From Patescibacteria group bacterium (lineage in GTDB: Bacteria > Patescibacteriota > Minisyncoccia > JAHIHE01 > JAGLIN01), in NCBI GenBank assembly GCA_029210775.1, contig JARGGI010000008.1:1-41237 (forward strand): a stretch of 41,237 nt of DNA, given 5' to 3'. Made by a program: the position numbers and the translations under genes. The notes below the pieces were generated by a model, which saw only the letters and a list, made by a program, of their open reading frames with translations, was not told the DNA's origin and searched no databases. Below are positions 17,511 through 27,296 of this stretch, one piece after another. How positions within the stretch are numbered: position 1 is the first letter of the stretch; each line of letters begins with the position of its first letter.

Positions 17511-19355
17511 TTATTTTTTCAGAACCGACAAAAATGCTTCTTGAGGAATTTCAACTCTGCCAAAAGATTTCATCTTCTTTTTTCCTTTTCTCTGTTTTTC
17601 AAGGAGCTTTCTTTTTCGCGAAACATCTCCGCCATAAAGTTTTGCAGTGACATCTTTGCGGAATGGGTTTATTGTTTCTCTTGCGATTACTTTTCCGCCT
17701 ATTGTAGCTTGGAGTGAAACAGCAAAATTTTGGCGGGGAATTGCGGTTTTGAGTTTTGCAACAATCTTTTTTCCTTCTTCTTGGCTTTGGTCTTGAGGAA
17801 CAATTCTTGAAAAAGCTTCAACTTTTTCACTTGCGACTAAAACATCCAATTTGATTAAATTCCCAGTTCTAAATCCTATCGGTTCATAATTCATTGAAGC
17901 AAAACCGCTTGAAATGCTTTTTAGGCTGTCGTAAAAATCAACAATAATATTAATTAAAGGAACTTCATAATTTAATATAACTCTGTCTTCTGAGAGATAG
18001 TTTGTGCTTTGATAAATTGCTCGAGAATTTTCTGCAAGCTTCATAACTGCACCGATTTTGTCTTTTGGCAAAATGATTTCAAGTTTTGCCCATGGTTCTT
18101 TTATATTTTCGATATGAGAAGGATCTGGCATTTCTGTTGGAGAATAAATCGTAATTTCTTTTCCATCTTTTTTATTTATGATGTATGAAACCGACGGAGT
18201 TGTGATGACAAGATTCATATCATATTCTCTGGAAAGTCTTTCACTTATAATTTCAAGATGAAGCATCCCAAGAAATCCACAAATAAAACCGCGTCCAAGA
18301 GCGCTTGAACTTTCGGGTTCATATGAAAGAGATGCATCGTTGAGTTTTAATTTTTCTAGAGCGTCGCGGAGATTTGGATATTCATCACCTTCAATTGGAT
18401 AGATACTGGCAAAAACGGTCGGATTTACTTCTTTATATCCAGGAAGCGGTTTGATTAGTTTTTCAATTTCATCAGAATCTTTGAAAGATGATTCGTATTT
18501 TGTAATCGTATCTCCAACACGACATTTTCCAACTTCTTTCAATCCCGTTGCAATATATCCGACATCACCTGCTTGAAGAAAGTCGGTTTTAACAAGTCCT
18601 GGTGTGATGACTCCCAGCTCGATAATTTCAGATTTTGCCTTTGCTTTTAAAAAATATATTTGATCTCCACTATTGATTTTTCCGTCAATAATTCTTACTT
18701 GCGCAATAACTCCTTTATATGAATCAAAATATGAATCAAAAATCAAAGCTCTCAATGGTTGATTTGGATCTCCGCTTGGAGCTGGAATTTTTTTGATTAT
18801 TTCTTCAAGAACTTTTTCAACATTTTCTCCTGTTTTTGCTGAAATTTTGATTATCTCATCTTCTTTTGTGCCAATTAAATCGCTTATTTCCTTTGAAGCT
18901 TCTGCTATCATTGCATTTGGCATATCAATTTTGTTGATAACTGGTATGATTTCCAAATTTTGTTCCATTGCCAAGTATAAATTTGCCAAAGTTTGCGCTT
19001 GAATTCCTTGAGTTGCATCAACGAGTAAAATAGCTCCTTCAACTGCAGCAAGAGAACGAGACACTTCGTATGCAAAATCAACATGACCCGGAGTGTCAAT
19101 CAGGTTGAGAATATATTCATTTCCATTCAGCTTGTATTTCATTTTTGCCGGTTGAAGTTTGATTGTGATTCCTCTTTCTCTTTCTATATCCATTTGATCA
19201 AGAAGTTGAGCTTTCATTTTTCGATCTTCAACTGTTTTTGTGATTTCCAAAAAACGGTCAGCAAGTGTTGACTTTCCGTGGTCAATGTGGGCAATTATGC
19301 AGAAATTTCTGGTATTTTGTTGGGACATTTGGTTTATATTATGGTTATTTGTCAT
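17511..19355 (-). CDS. lepA: Translation elongation factor 4
   Basis: NFCIIAHIDHGKSTLADR, DTPGHVDF, C-terminal LepA motifs (GGDVSRKRKLLEKQRKGKKKMK). Confidence 0.97.
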   Translation of the reverse strand: MTNNHNINQMSQQNTRNFCIIAHIDHGKSTLADRFLEITKTVEDRKMKAQLLDQMDIERERGITIKLQPAKMKYKLNGNEYILNLIDTPGHVDFAYEVSRSLAAVEGAILLVDATQGIQAQTLANLYLAMEQNLEIIPVINKIDMPNAMIAEASKEISDLIGTKEDEIIKISAKTGENVEKVLEEIIKKIPAPSGDPNQPLRALIFDSYFDSYKGVIAQVRIIDGKINSGDQIYFLKAKAKSEIIELGVITPGLVKTDFLQAGDVGYIATGLKEVGKCRVGDTITKYESSFKDSDEIEKLIKPLPGYKEVNPTVFASIYPIEGDEYPNLRDALEKLKLNDASLSYEPESSSALGRGFICGFLGMLHLEIISERLSREYDMNLVITTPSVSYIINKKDGKEITIYSPTEMPDPSHIENIKEPWAKLEIILPKDKIGAVMKLAENSRAIYQSTNYLSEDRVILNYEVPLINIIVDFYDSLKSISSGFASMNYEPIGFRTGNLIKLDVLVASEKVEAFSRIVPQDQSQEEGKKIVAKLKTAIPRQNFAVSLQATIGGKVIARETINPFRKDVTAKLYGGDVSRKRKLLEKQRKGKKKMKSFGRVEIPQEAFLSVLKK

Positions 19356-19771
19356 TCTGAATTTATTTTAGAATCGTTTAAATATTGCGATGAATATTTT
19401 CATAAATCATTAAAATTAATATTGAAATTATCAAACACTGATATATCAATCTGACAAAATTATTTCTGTTTGTATCGTAGGTAAAAGGCATAAATTTCAA
19501 TAGTTGCTGATGAAAGATATGAAAACAAGTTCGGCATAACAAATATGTCTTATTATTTGTTTGACATATCTAATCTTACCTATAAATGAAGAAAAAAGCA
19601 AGAATAAGTCATAATTTTGTCTTGATGGTTGGTTGATAAGATATTTTGATTTAACTTTTTTCTTATATGTTCACAATTGTTTTGTTATACTAAATTTAAT
19701 CAGATGGTTGGTTTTAGCGGTTTGTATTAGAAGTGATAATATTGCTACACAAATTATTCGTATAATAACGA

Positions 19772-19795
19772 GTTATATGAAATGCCCATTTTTTA
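19772..19795 (+). repeat. Left arm of 24-bp imperfect inverted repeat framing ORF 19809
   Basis: GTTATATGAAATGCCCATTTTTTA versus TAAAAAATGGGCACATCATATAAC at 20238-20261 (22/24 complementary). Confidence 0.85.
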
Positions 19796-19808
19796 ATTTT
19801 AATTTATA

Positions 19809-20240
19809 ATGAAGATGAATATTGAAATAGTAACTCTATTACTTACAGCATTAAACATTTTAATAATCCCTTTTTTGCTTTGGTATCTTAATAGTAGAAC
19901 TACTAAGCAAATCGAGGAACTAAAAATCAAAAATAATCTTAAGATTCAAACCTATAAAAAGCTTTTTGATATTTTCAATTCTATTTTAGCGAAGGATAAT
20001 AGCGCTAACTGGAATCCAAAAAATAGAATTGATCTTGTAACCGATTTACTTAAATATGCCCCTGATGAAATCGTAAATAAATTTGCTTTATTTTGGAACG
20101 AAGCAAAAAAGGGAGATATGGAAAAGGTTAATTTATCCGCACTATACGAAAAAATTTTACTGTTAATTAGAGAAGATTTAGGTCATAAAAATTCAAAAAT
20201 TGACAGAAAAACAGTAACAGAGTTGCTATTGAGCAAATAA
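19809..20240 (+). CDS. Small membrane-anchored hypothetical protein
   Basis: N-terminal TM then charged helical domain; stop codon lies in the right inverted-repeat arm. Confidence 0.7.
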   Translation: MKMNIEIVTLLLTALNILIIPFLLWYLNSRTTKQIEELKIKNNLKIQTYKKLFDIFNSILAKDNSANWNPKNRIDLVTDLLKYAPDEIVNKFALFWNEAKKGDMEKVNLSALYEKILLLIREDLGHKNSKIDRKTVTELLLSK

Positions 20241-20254
20241 AAAATGGGCACATC

Positions 20255-20394
20255 ATATAACACGGCATATCTGGTTCAGAAATTTTGCACTAATATAAAG
20301 CTAAAGAATGCAAAATTTCTTCATTCAAATTTGCCAAAACTAATTGATTTTTAAAGGAATTTTGGCAAACTTTAGATATGCTGAAACGTTATGA
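20255..20394. other. attC-like recombination-site-like fold
   Basis: TATAAC...GCATATCT (20265-20272) / AGATATGC (20374-20381)...GTTAT, enclosing AGAAATTTTGCA/TGCAAAATTTCT and TTTGCCAAAA/TTTTGGCAAA. Confidence 0.45.
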
Positions 20395-20612
20395 TTCCAT
20401 CGCTTCGCTTGTCTTGATCTGCCCACTTCGCATCAAGCGCGGACATTAGGCGACATATTTTTGAAAAATTTGTTTTTAAAATGTTTTTGGTGGGCTTTAA
20501 AAAATTAGGGATTTGATTTTTTTAATTTTTAATGAGGGGGAAAAAGGTGTTTTTTCCGCTTCGCTACGAAAAAATTTATTAAAAAATTATTTTAATGTAA
20601 ACTATAATTACT

Positions 20613-21911
20613 ATGACAATAAATGATGTAAAAACTAATCATAAAATCATACGAGGTGATTCAAGACAAATAAATGAATTGCCTAATAACTCTGTAAATT
20701 TAGTAATAACTTCACCGCCATATTGGCAACTAAAAGATTATGGAACAAACGATCAAATTGGATACAACAATAGCTATGAAGATTATATTAATAATTTAAA
20801 CTTAGTTTGGCAGGAATGTTGTAGAGTATTACAAAATGGCTGTCGTTTATGCATTAACATTGGCGATCAATTTGCTCGTTCAGTTTATTATGGTAGATAT
20901 AAAATTATTCCAATCAGGACTGAAATAATTAAATTTTGCGAAACAATAGGATTTGATTACATGGGATCAATTATATGGCAAAAATCAACTACGATGAACA
21001 CCTCAGGTGGAGCCACAATAATGGGATCTTTCCCATATCCTCGGAATGGTATAATTAAATTAGATTATGAATTTATTTTATTATTCAAAAAAAATGGAAT
21101 ATCAGAAAAAATTGATAAAAATTTGAAAGAGCTTTCAAAAATGACCAAAGAAGAATGGAATACTTATTTTCAAGGACATTGGAATTTTAATGGTGTTAGA
21201 CAAGATGGACACATTGCTATGTTTCCAGAAGAATTGCCAAATAGATTGATTAAAATGTTTTCATTCGTTGGAGACTCCGTGCTCGATCCTTTTGTTGGAA
21301 GCGGAACCACTTCTTTGGTGGCAAAAAATTTAGGTCGTAATTCAGTCGGATATGAAATTAATTCAAAATTTATTGAAATAATAAAACAAAAATTAGATGT
21401 TGGTGTTGGTAAAATGTTTGACAGTTCAACAATTGACTTCATAAGTCAAGAAAAGATAGATACAAACTTTAAAAATCAAATTTCTAAATTGCCGTATATT
21501 TTTAAAGACCAGATTAAACTTGATAAAAAAGTAGATCCTAAAAAATTACAATTCGGTTCAAAAATAGATGAAAACAAAAAACAGAGAGACAAATTTTTTA
21601 CCGTAAAAGAAGTTGTTAACTTTGAAACATTAAAATTAAGTAATGGTTTAGTTATAAGATTATTAGGGGTCAAAAATATACCTAATAAATCAAAAGAGGC
21701 AGTAAATTTTATTAAAGATAAAACAAATAAACAAAGAGTGTTTTTAAGATTTGATAATCAAAAATTTGATAAAAATAATAATTTATTGTATTATTTATAT
21801 TTACAAAATAAAACTTTTATAAATGCACATTTAATAAAAAATAAATTAGTTGAGGTTGATAATAATTTTGATTATAAGTATAAAACTAAATTTATAAATT
21901 TAACTAAATAA
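20613..21911 (+). CDS. DNA methyltransferase (SPPY N4-cytosine/N6-adenine class) with C-terminal SNase-like domain
   Basis: VITSPPYWQLKDYG, DPFVGSGTTSLVAKNLGRNSVGYEI; C-terminus LSNGLVIRLLGVKNI...AVNFIKDKTNKQRVFLRFD...LLYYLYLQNKTFINAHLIKNKLVEVD. Confidence 0.88.
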   Translation: MTINDVKTNHKIIRGDSRQINELPNNSVNLVITSPPYWQLKDYGTNDQIGYNNSYEDYINNLNLVWQECCRVLQNGCRLCINIGDQFARSVYYGRYKIIPIRTEIIKFCETIGFDYMGSIIWQKSTTMNTSGGATIMGSFPYPRNGIIKLDYEFILLFKKNGISEKIDKNLKELSKMTKEEWNTYFQGHWNFNGVRQDGHIAMFPEELPNRLIKMFSFVGDSVLDPFVGSGTTSLVAKNLGRNSVGYEINSKFIEIIKQKLDVGVGKMFDSSTIDFISQEKIDTNFKNQISKLPYIFKDQIKLDKKVDPKKLQFGSKIDENKKQRDKFFTVKEVVNFETLKLSNGLVIRLLGVKNIPNKSKEAVNFIKDKTNKQRVFLRFDNQKFDKNNNLLYYLYLQNKTFINAHLIKNKLVEVDNNFDYKYKTKFINLTK

Positions 21912-21946
21912 ATATGGCTAAAGAATGAATTTTAAATCAAGCAAAT

Positions 21947-22543
21947 ATGAGATGGGGACTAACCAAAAAAACTAAAGTGGGTCCGGTTGCTGAATTAATA
22001 AGAAAATGTGCCCCGAAAACCTTAAAGGAGTGGGAAAAATTTTATTTGGAAAAAGCCTATTCAAAAGAACATCTTGAGCAACTGGAAAAAATATTATTTA
22101 TTAAAGTTACGGATGTTTGTAAGGTAGAAATAGAAGATGTTACCGAAGAAGATTGTATAAATTTTATTTATAATTTGGTAATCAATAGGACTTTTGATGG
22201 TTATCAATCCGAAATTCAAACAATATACGGACAGCTTGAAAAAGCTCTGGGCGTAAAAATTGAAGCGGCTCCAGACCAATGGGATCGGGGTTATAATGTG
22301 GACTATTTTATTAAAATTAATGACAAATATATAGGTCTTCAAATTAAGCCAGCAGGATATGAATATATTACTCAAATTATAAACGAGAGAGAACAACAAA
22401 AAAAGACACACGAAAAATTTATTGCTAAATATGGTGGTAAAGTGTTTTATGTAATATCAATAACAGAAGGTAAAAATAAAATAATTCATAATCCTGAAGT
22501 GATAAAAGAAATTGAAAATGAAATAAGAAGATTAAACAAATAA
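21947..22543 (+). CDS. Type II restriction endonuclease, possibly MjaI-like
   Basis: Directly follows methyltransferase; YNVDYFIKINDKYIGLQIKPAGY nuclease-core-like motif. Family call is from memory. Confidence 0.6.
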   Translation: MRWGLTKKTKVGPVAELIRKCAPKTLKEWEKFYLEKAYSKEHLEQLEKILFIKVTDVCKVEIEDVTEEDCINFIYNLVINRTFDGYQSEIQTIYGQLEKALGVKIEAAPDQWDRGYNVDYFIKINDKYIGLQIKPAGYEYITQIINEREQQKKTHEKFIAKYGGKVFYVISITEGKNKIIHNPEVIKEIENEIRRLNK

Positions 22544-22677
22544 GGAGTTTTGAAAAATGGCATTCACCCCCAGCCCCTTTGCCTTTACGCCAAGACAAAA
22601 ATAAAATTTGTTCATTATAAAAAAGTAATTTTACTAAGGCGAGACAAAAAGAAAAGGCAAGAAGTTTAATTCTCGTC

Positions 22678-23247
22678 TTAATAATTTTGCCAAAACCATG
22701 GTCTGTGTTTCCTTGCTTCTACAAATTCTTTGAATATATATCCTTGTTTTTTTGGTTTATAGGTTGGATATTTATCTGATCTGAAATATTCTCTCTCAAA
22801 TCTTGTAGAAAAAAGCTCAGTAAGATCCTCGTCAACCAAGACATCAAACTCTTTTTCGTATGCGCATTTTGCCAGTTTTTCTACGCAATCCCACATATGA
22901 AAACCAGCTACTCTGATAATCGTTGCTTTTCCAAATTGACTCAAAATGTGGTCTGGAACTGGATAAGTTTTTTCAGTAGTATGTATTTTGAAATCAATTC
23001 CTGCCTTGAGAGTTTTATCTTCTGGTTGTAAGTTGATAATATCAGACACGATGCAGTCATCAAAAACTACGTAATTTATCCCAAATCCATTTTGGCGATA
23101 CCTTTGATCTATACATTGATTTAGTGCATTGCTATATATTTTTCTGAATGCGTTTATGCCTCCTTTTCTTGACCAACCATAGTTATTTATTTCAAAGTTA
23201 AATATCTGATGAATTGGATATAGAAATATAAATTCCTTTTGAGTCAT
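22678..23247 (-). CDS. Hypothetical protein
   Basis: 189-aa coherent ORF. Confidence 0.6.
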   Translation of the reverse strand: MTQKEFIFLYPIHQIFNFEINNYGWSRKGGINAFRKIYSNALNQCIDQRYRQNGFGINYVVFDDCIVSDIINLQPEDKTLKAGIDFKIHTTEKTYPVPDHILSQFGKATIIRVAGFHMWDCVEKLAKCAYEKEFDVLVDEDLTELFSTRFEREYFRSDKYPTYKPKKQGYIFKEFVEARKHRPWFWQNY

Positions 23248-23627
23248 TTAACACCTCCATATATTTTATTAAAGTTCTGTTTAATAGTTAAGCATTTGTT
23301 AAAAAAAATGTCAATGACTAAAATCAAAAAATAATAATAAATATGGAAGTAAAATTTTCAAATGGTTAGTTATAAGAAAAACATCAAAATTTGAAAGATA
23401 GAAAGAATGGATGAAAATAATATTTAGTTAAATTTTTAGTTAGTTAAATTGATATATATTTATAGTGCCATATGTTTGTGATTTAAAAAAAAGAAACTCA
23501 TGTTGAGTTTTGTTTTTTTATGCTAATTTGAAGCTTTGAATTTTCTATGGAGAAATATATTGTGTATTGAAATTTCTCGCGGGATTGTCACAGACTTATC
23601 GTCTTTGCAATGACAAAATTTAAATAT

Positions 23628-25232
23628 TTAATCTTCAGTGATAATTTCGGTGGTTTCAATTTTTGTCTTGAATAGTCTTCTTTGAATTGAGTTTTTGAAA
23701 ATTATAAATTCATCAATTTCTAAATTCCAACTTAAAATGCAATAGAAGGCAAGTCCTACAATTCCGGCAATTAACCCTTGCATAAAAATTCCAATTCCTG
23801 TTCCGGTGTTTAAAAATGGTTCAATGAAATATAAAGTTTTGTATGAAAGAAAACCTGCAATAATGGAAGCGAAAGAAATTTTTATTATTGGCTTGAAAAT
23901 TCTGGTGTGACAGATGAAATCAGTTTTTTTGTTGATTAGATGGTAAAGAAGAAGGGCATTGATGATTGCTGAAATTGAAAATGCTCCGACAAGTCCGGTT
24001 ATTCCATATTGTGCTGAAAGATAAAAGGCCAAAAAAATATTTATGATGACACTTGCAAGAGAAGTTAGAAATGGAGTTTTTGCATCGTGAAGCGCCCAGA
24101 AAGCTCGAGAAAAAAGAGGAATAACTCCTTGAGCAAACAAACTTAAGGAAAAAATTGCAACGGCATCAAGAAGCATCGTTGTTTCTTTCCAGCCAATTTC
24201 ACCAGTTCCAAAAATCGTACGAACAATTTGAGCGCGTAAAACGACAAGCAAAATACTAATAGGAATAATAAAAAATAAAATTTGCTTGGTTGTGGTCGTT
24301 AGATTTTTTGCAAATTCTTTCTTGTTTTCACTAAGGGAAGAAAGAGTTGGAAATGAAGCAACAGCAAAAGAGATGGCAAAAAGTCCTAAAGGAAAACTTT
24401 GTAAATTATTAGCAATATTAAAAGCGCTTAAACTTCCTGCGGAAAGTGTGGAAGCAATGATTGTAATGATGATTAAATTTAGTTGCATCGTCATAAGCGT
24501 TAAAGTTCTTGGAATCATCATTCTGATAATTTTTCTGGCACCGCTGTCTTTGAGATCTAGAATTAATTGATAATTAAAACCAAGTTTTCTGATAATTGGC
24601 AATTGCACCACAAAATGTAAAAATGATCCCAAAACAACCCCCCAAGCAAGTCCTTGAATTCCCCAGATTGGTGCAAAATATAAAGCTCCAACAATAATTC
24701 CCAAATTATACATAATAGGGGAAAGAGAATAGATGAAAAATCTTTGATATGATTGAAGAATTCCTCCTGTAATACTGCTCATAAGCAGAAAAACTGGACT
24801 GAGAAACATTATGCGTGTGAGTTTAATTGTAAGCAATTTGTTCTCAGGAGAAAATCCTGGAGTTAGGAAAGAGACGATTATGGGTGCAAATATAATCCCC
24901 AAGAGACATAAAAAAAGCAAAGCTACCATAACTAAATTCAAGATAGCATTAGCAGTTTTAAAAGCTTCTTTTTCTTTTTTTTGTGAAATTAGTTTTGCAA
25001 AAACTGGTATAAATCCTGCGGAAATTGCTCCAAGAACAACGATGTTAAAAATTAGATCTGGCACTCTGAATGATGCGTAATAGATATCAAGTTCGTTTCC
25101 AAGTCCAAATGTTCCAGCTAAGATTCGATCGCGGTATAAACCGAGTAATTTGCTGGCTAGTGCGGCGATTGCCAAAATGAGAGCAGCAGAGGTGATGGAA
25201 TTGATTCTTGCGTTGAAGAGTTTTTTGATCAT
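23628..25232 (-). CDS. murJ: Lipid II flippase MurJ/MviN
   Basis: Multi-TM; ILAIAALASKLLGLYRDRILAGTFG start and FPTLSS...LPL-type MurJ pattern. Confidence 0.92.
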   Translation of the reverse strand: MIKKLFNARINSITSAALILAIAALASKLLGLYRDRILAGTFGLGNELDIYYASFRVPDLIFNIVVLGAISAGFIPVFAKLISQKKEKEAFKTANAILNLVMVALLFLCLLGIIFAPIIVSFLTPGFSPENKLLTIKLTRIMFLSPVFLLMSSITGGILQSYQRFFIYSLSPIMYNLGIIVGALYFAPIWGIQGLAWGVVLGSFLHFVVQLPIIRKLGFNYQLILDLKDSGARKIIRMMIPRTLTLMTMQLNLIIITIIASTLSAGSLSAFNIANNLQSFPLGLFAISFAVASFPTLSSLSENKKEFAKNLTTTTKQILFFIIPISILLVVLRAQIVRTIFGTGEIGWKETTMLLDAVAIFSLSLFAQGVIPLFSRAFWALHDAKTPFLTSLASVIINIFLAFYLSAQYGITGLVGAFSISAIINALLLYHLINKKTDFICHTRIFKPIIKISFASIIAGFLSYKTLYFIEPFLNTGTGIGIFMQGLIAGIVGLAFYCILSWNLEIDEFIIFKNSIQRRLFKTKIETTEIITED

Positions 25233-25882
25233 TGATGAATTTCGTGATTTATTATATGTCTATTTTATCTTATATTTTGAAAATAGACAAAAAAGTCTAT
25301 AAATTAATGTTGGCAACTTAGGTTTTTGCATATTAATAGCTTTTCTAATTTTTATTTTTTATAAAAAAAATTAAATTATTAAAATTAAAATATATAATTC
25401 ATTTATTTTTGCCAGCTTCTCAGAATTCGCTTTTTAGAGCATTATTCAAGGCAGGCTCAAACCGTTTCTTATTCAGAAAAAGAAATAATTAGCGAAAATT
25501 AACAGGCGTATTTTAATTCTATTAATTATATTTATAAGTGATATAATAAATGGGATAAAGAGAAAAAAATTTAATATAACTTAATATCTAAAGATGAATA
25601 TGGTAGAAATATTTTTTGACAATAATTTCGTCAGAGCTGAATGTGAACCCAAAAAAAAAGTAATTCAGTACGATTTCAAGGTGAAAAGACGAGAAAAAGG
25701 AAAAGAGATGAATGAGGAAGAAAAAAGGATGAAAAAAGGATGAAAGTTTCGAATTATAAGGAAATGATAAAAAGCGATTAAGCAAAATAAATAGAACAAG
25801 GAGTGCTATTTTTGAGAAATATTGTGAGAAAACACTTTGACATTATTAAGAGTAATTATTAATTTAGTTTTAAAATATTGTT

Positions 25883-26481
25883 ATGGAATTTCTAAAAAAG
25901 ACAACTTGGCAGGAGGTTTTTCAGAAATGGAAAGACTCTGAAGCAGATAATCCTGAATGGATTCATTGTGCGACAAAAATAAAGGGATGGCCTAACTGGG
26001 AATCATGTAGAAATTATACTGTCACACAGCTAAATTTGCAAAATAGAAGCTGGAATATTTTCAAGTTTAGCAACCCACTTGCAGAAATTCCTCAAATGTT
26101 AGTGGGACCATTTTCATCTTGGCAATCCCGATTTTCAAAAAAGAATACATTATCATTTTTAGAGTTAGTAACTATTCCTCGCGAATATAAATATTTTAAA
26201 AATAATAATAAAATTTTTTAATACTAAAAAATCAATTATTTGATGTAAATTTGATTGGTATTATTCGCGAAGACATAAATCGAATTGTTTGCATAGAAGG
26301 ACATCACAAATCAATGGCACTGGCGATTGCACGAAAAGAAGTTATGGAAATTAATTTTAAAAAGCCAGTCTGTATTGCACTCGCAAAATTTCCGAAAGAG
26401 GACTCTTTTTTAATTGATATGACATTAAAAAATGGTTCTTCAAAAAAAAAGAAGATAGAAAGACTCTTTGTTGGTTTTTAA
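25883..26481 (+). pseudogene. Hypothetical gene split by a -1 frame change (ORFs 25883-26221 and 26251-26481)
   Basis: Second frame reads back into the T6 run at 26214-26219: ...KNNNKIF|LILKNQLFDVNLIGIIREDINRIVCIEGHHKSMALA.... Confidence 0.6.
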
Positions 26482-26672
26482 TATTAAGCTAATCTTTTAA
26501 GAGCAGTTTCTCCAAAAGACATATTTGAAGAAAAGATTTTTAATTAGCTTTTAAATAAAAGCCCTTTCCATTGAATAAAATTTTTTGGACTTTTTTTATT
26601 GTATATTTAAATATTTAATTTGAAATTCTGATTATTGATATGATGGGGGATTTAGAATTGCATATAAAAAAG

Positions 26673-26690
26673 AGAACCTATGAAGGTTCT
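26673..26690 (-). terminator. Small terminator hairpin
   Basis: AGAACCT-atga-AGGTTCT between A-rich and T-rich flanks, downstream of reverse-strand ORF 26691. Confidence 0.5.
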
Positions 26691-27095
26691 TTAAAAATTC
26701 TGAATTTTGATTTTTTTGTTTTGTTGTTCAGGTTTATTATAAGCCCAAAGCATCCCAATTGAAATAAAACCAATGATAATATCAGTAAGACTATTTAGAA
26801 TACTTTCGTCACCTGCAATTACAGTATTTTTTAACAAGATATTTTCAAATATTTCCCATGTAAATACGAGTATTATCAGCACCAGAAATGCATTATTCCT
26901 CATTTTATTATCATTTATTGATATTAAAACGAAAAAGGAAAATCCAGTAGCTGTGAACGCATGAAGAAGTGAAAATAAATCAAAAGGACTTAGTTGTGGA
27001 GCAGGAACAATTTGTATCAGATATTTAGTAGATAACAATACTATAAAACAAAATATTAGAAATCCTACTGATATGGATATTTTTTTAATATTCAT
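26691..27095 (-). CDS. Small multi-TM protein
   Basis: Four hydrophobic segments; GAGG SD on the reverse strand. Confidence 0.65.
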   Translation of the reverse strand: MNIKKISISVGFLIFCFIVLLSTKYLIQIVPAPQLSPFDLFSLLHAFTATGFSFFVLISINDNKMRNNAFLVLIILVFTWEIFENILLKNTVIAGDESILNSLTDIIIGFISIGMLWAYNKPEQQNKKIKIQNF

Positions 27096-27296
27096 TACTT
27101 CTCTCCTCCTCTTATAATGTTTATTTATATATTTAACATATTAACCAATTATATAAAGAACGTCAATAACAATTTTTTTGTATATATTAAATTTTAACCC
27201 CGCTCTTTAGGGCAGTTGGGTAATTCATTTTATCATCAAGTTTTAAATGTTCAGAGAAAAAACAGGGGAGTGGTTTGAAAATTTATTTTATCAAAT

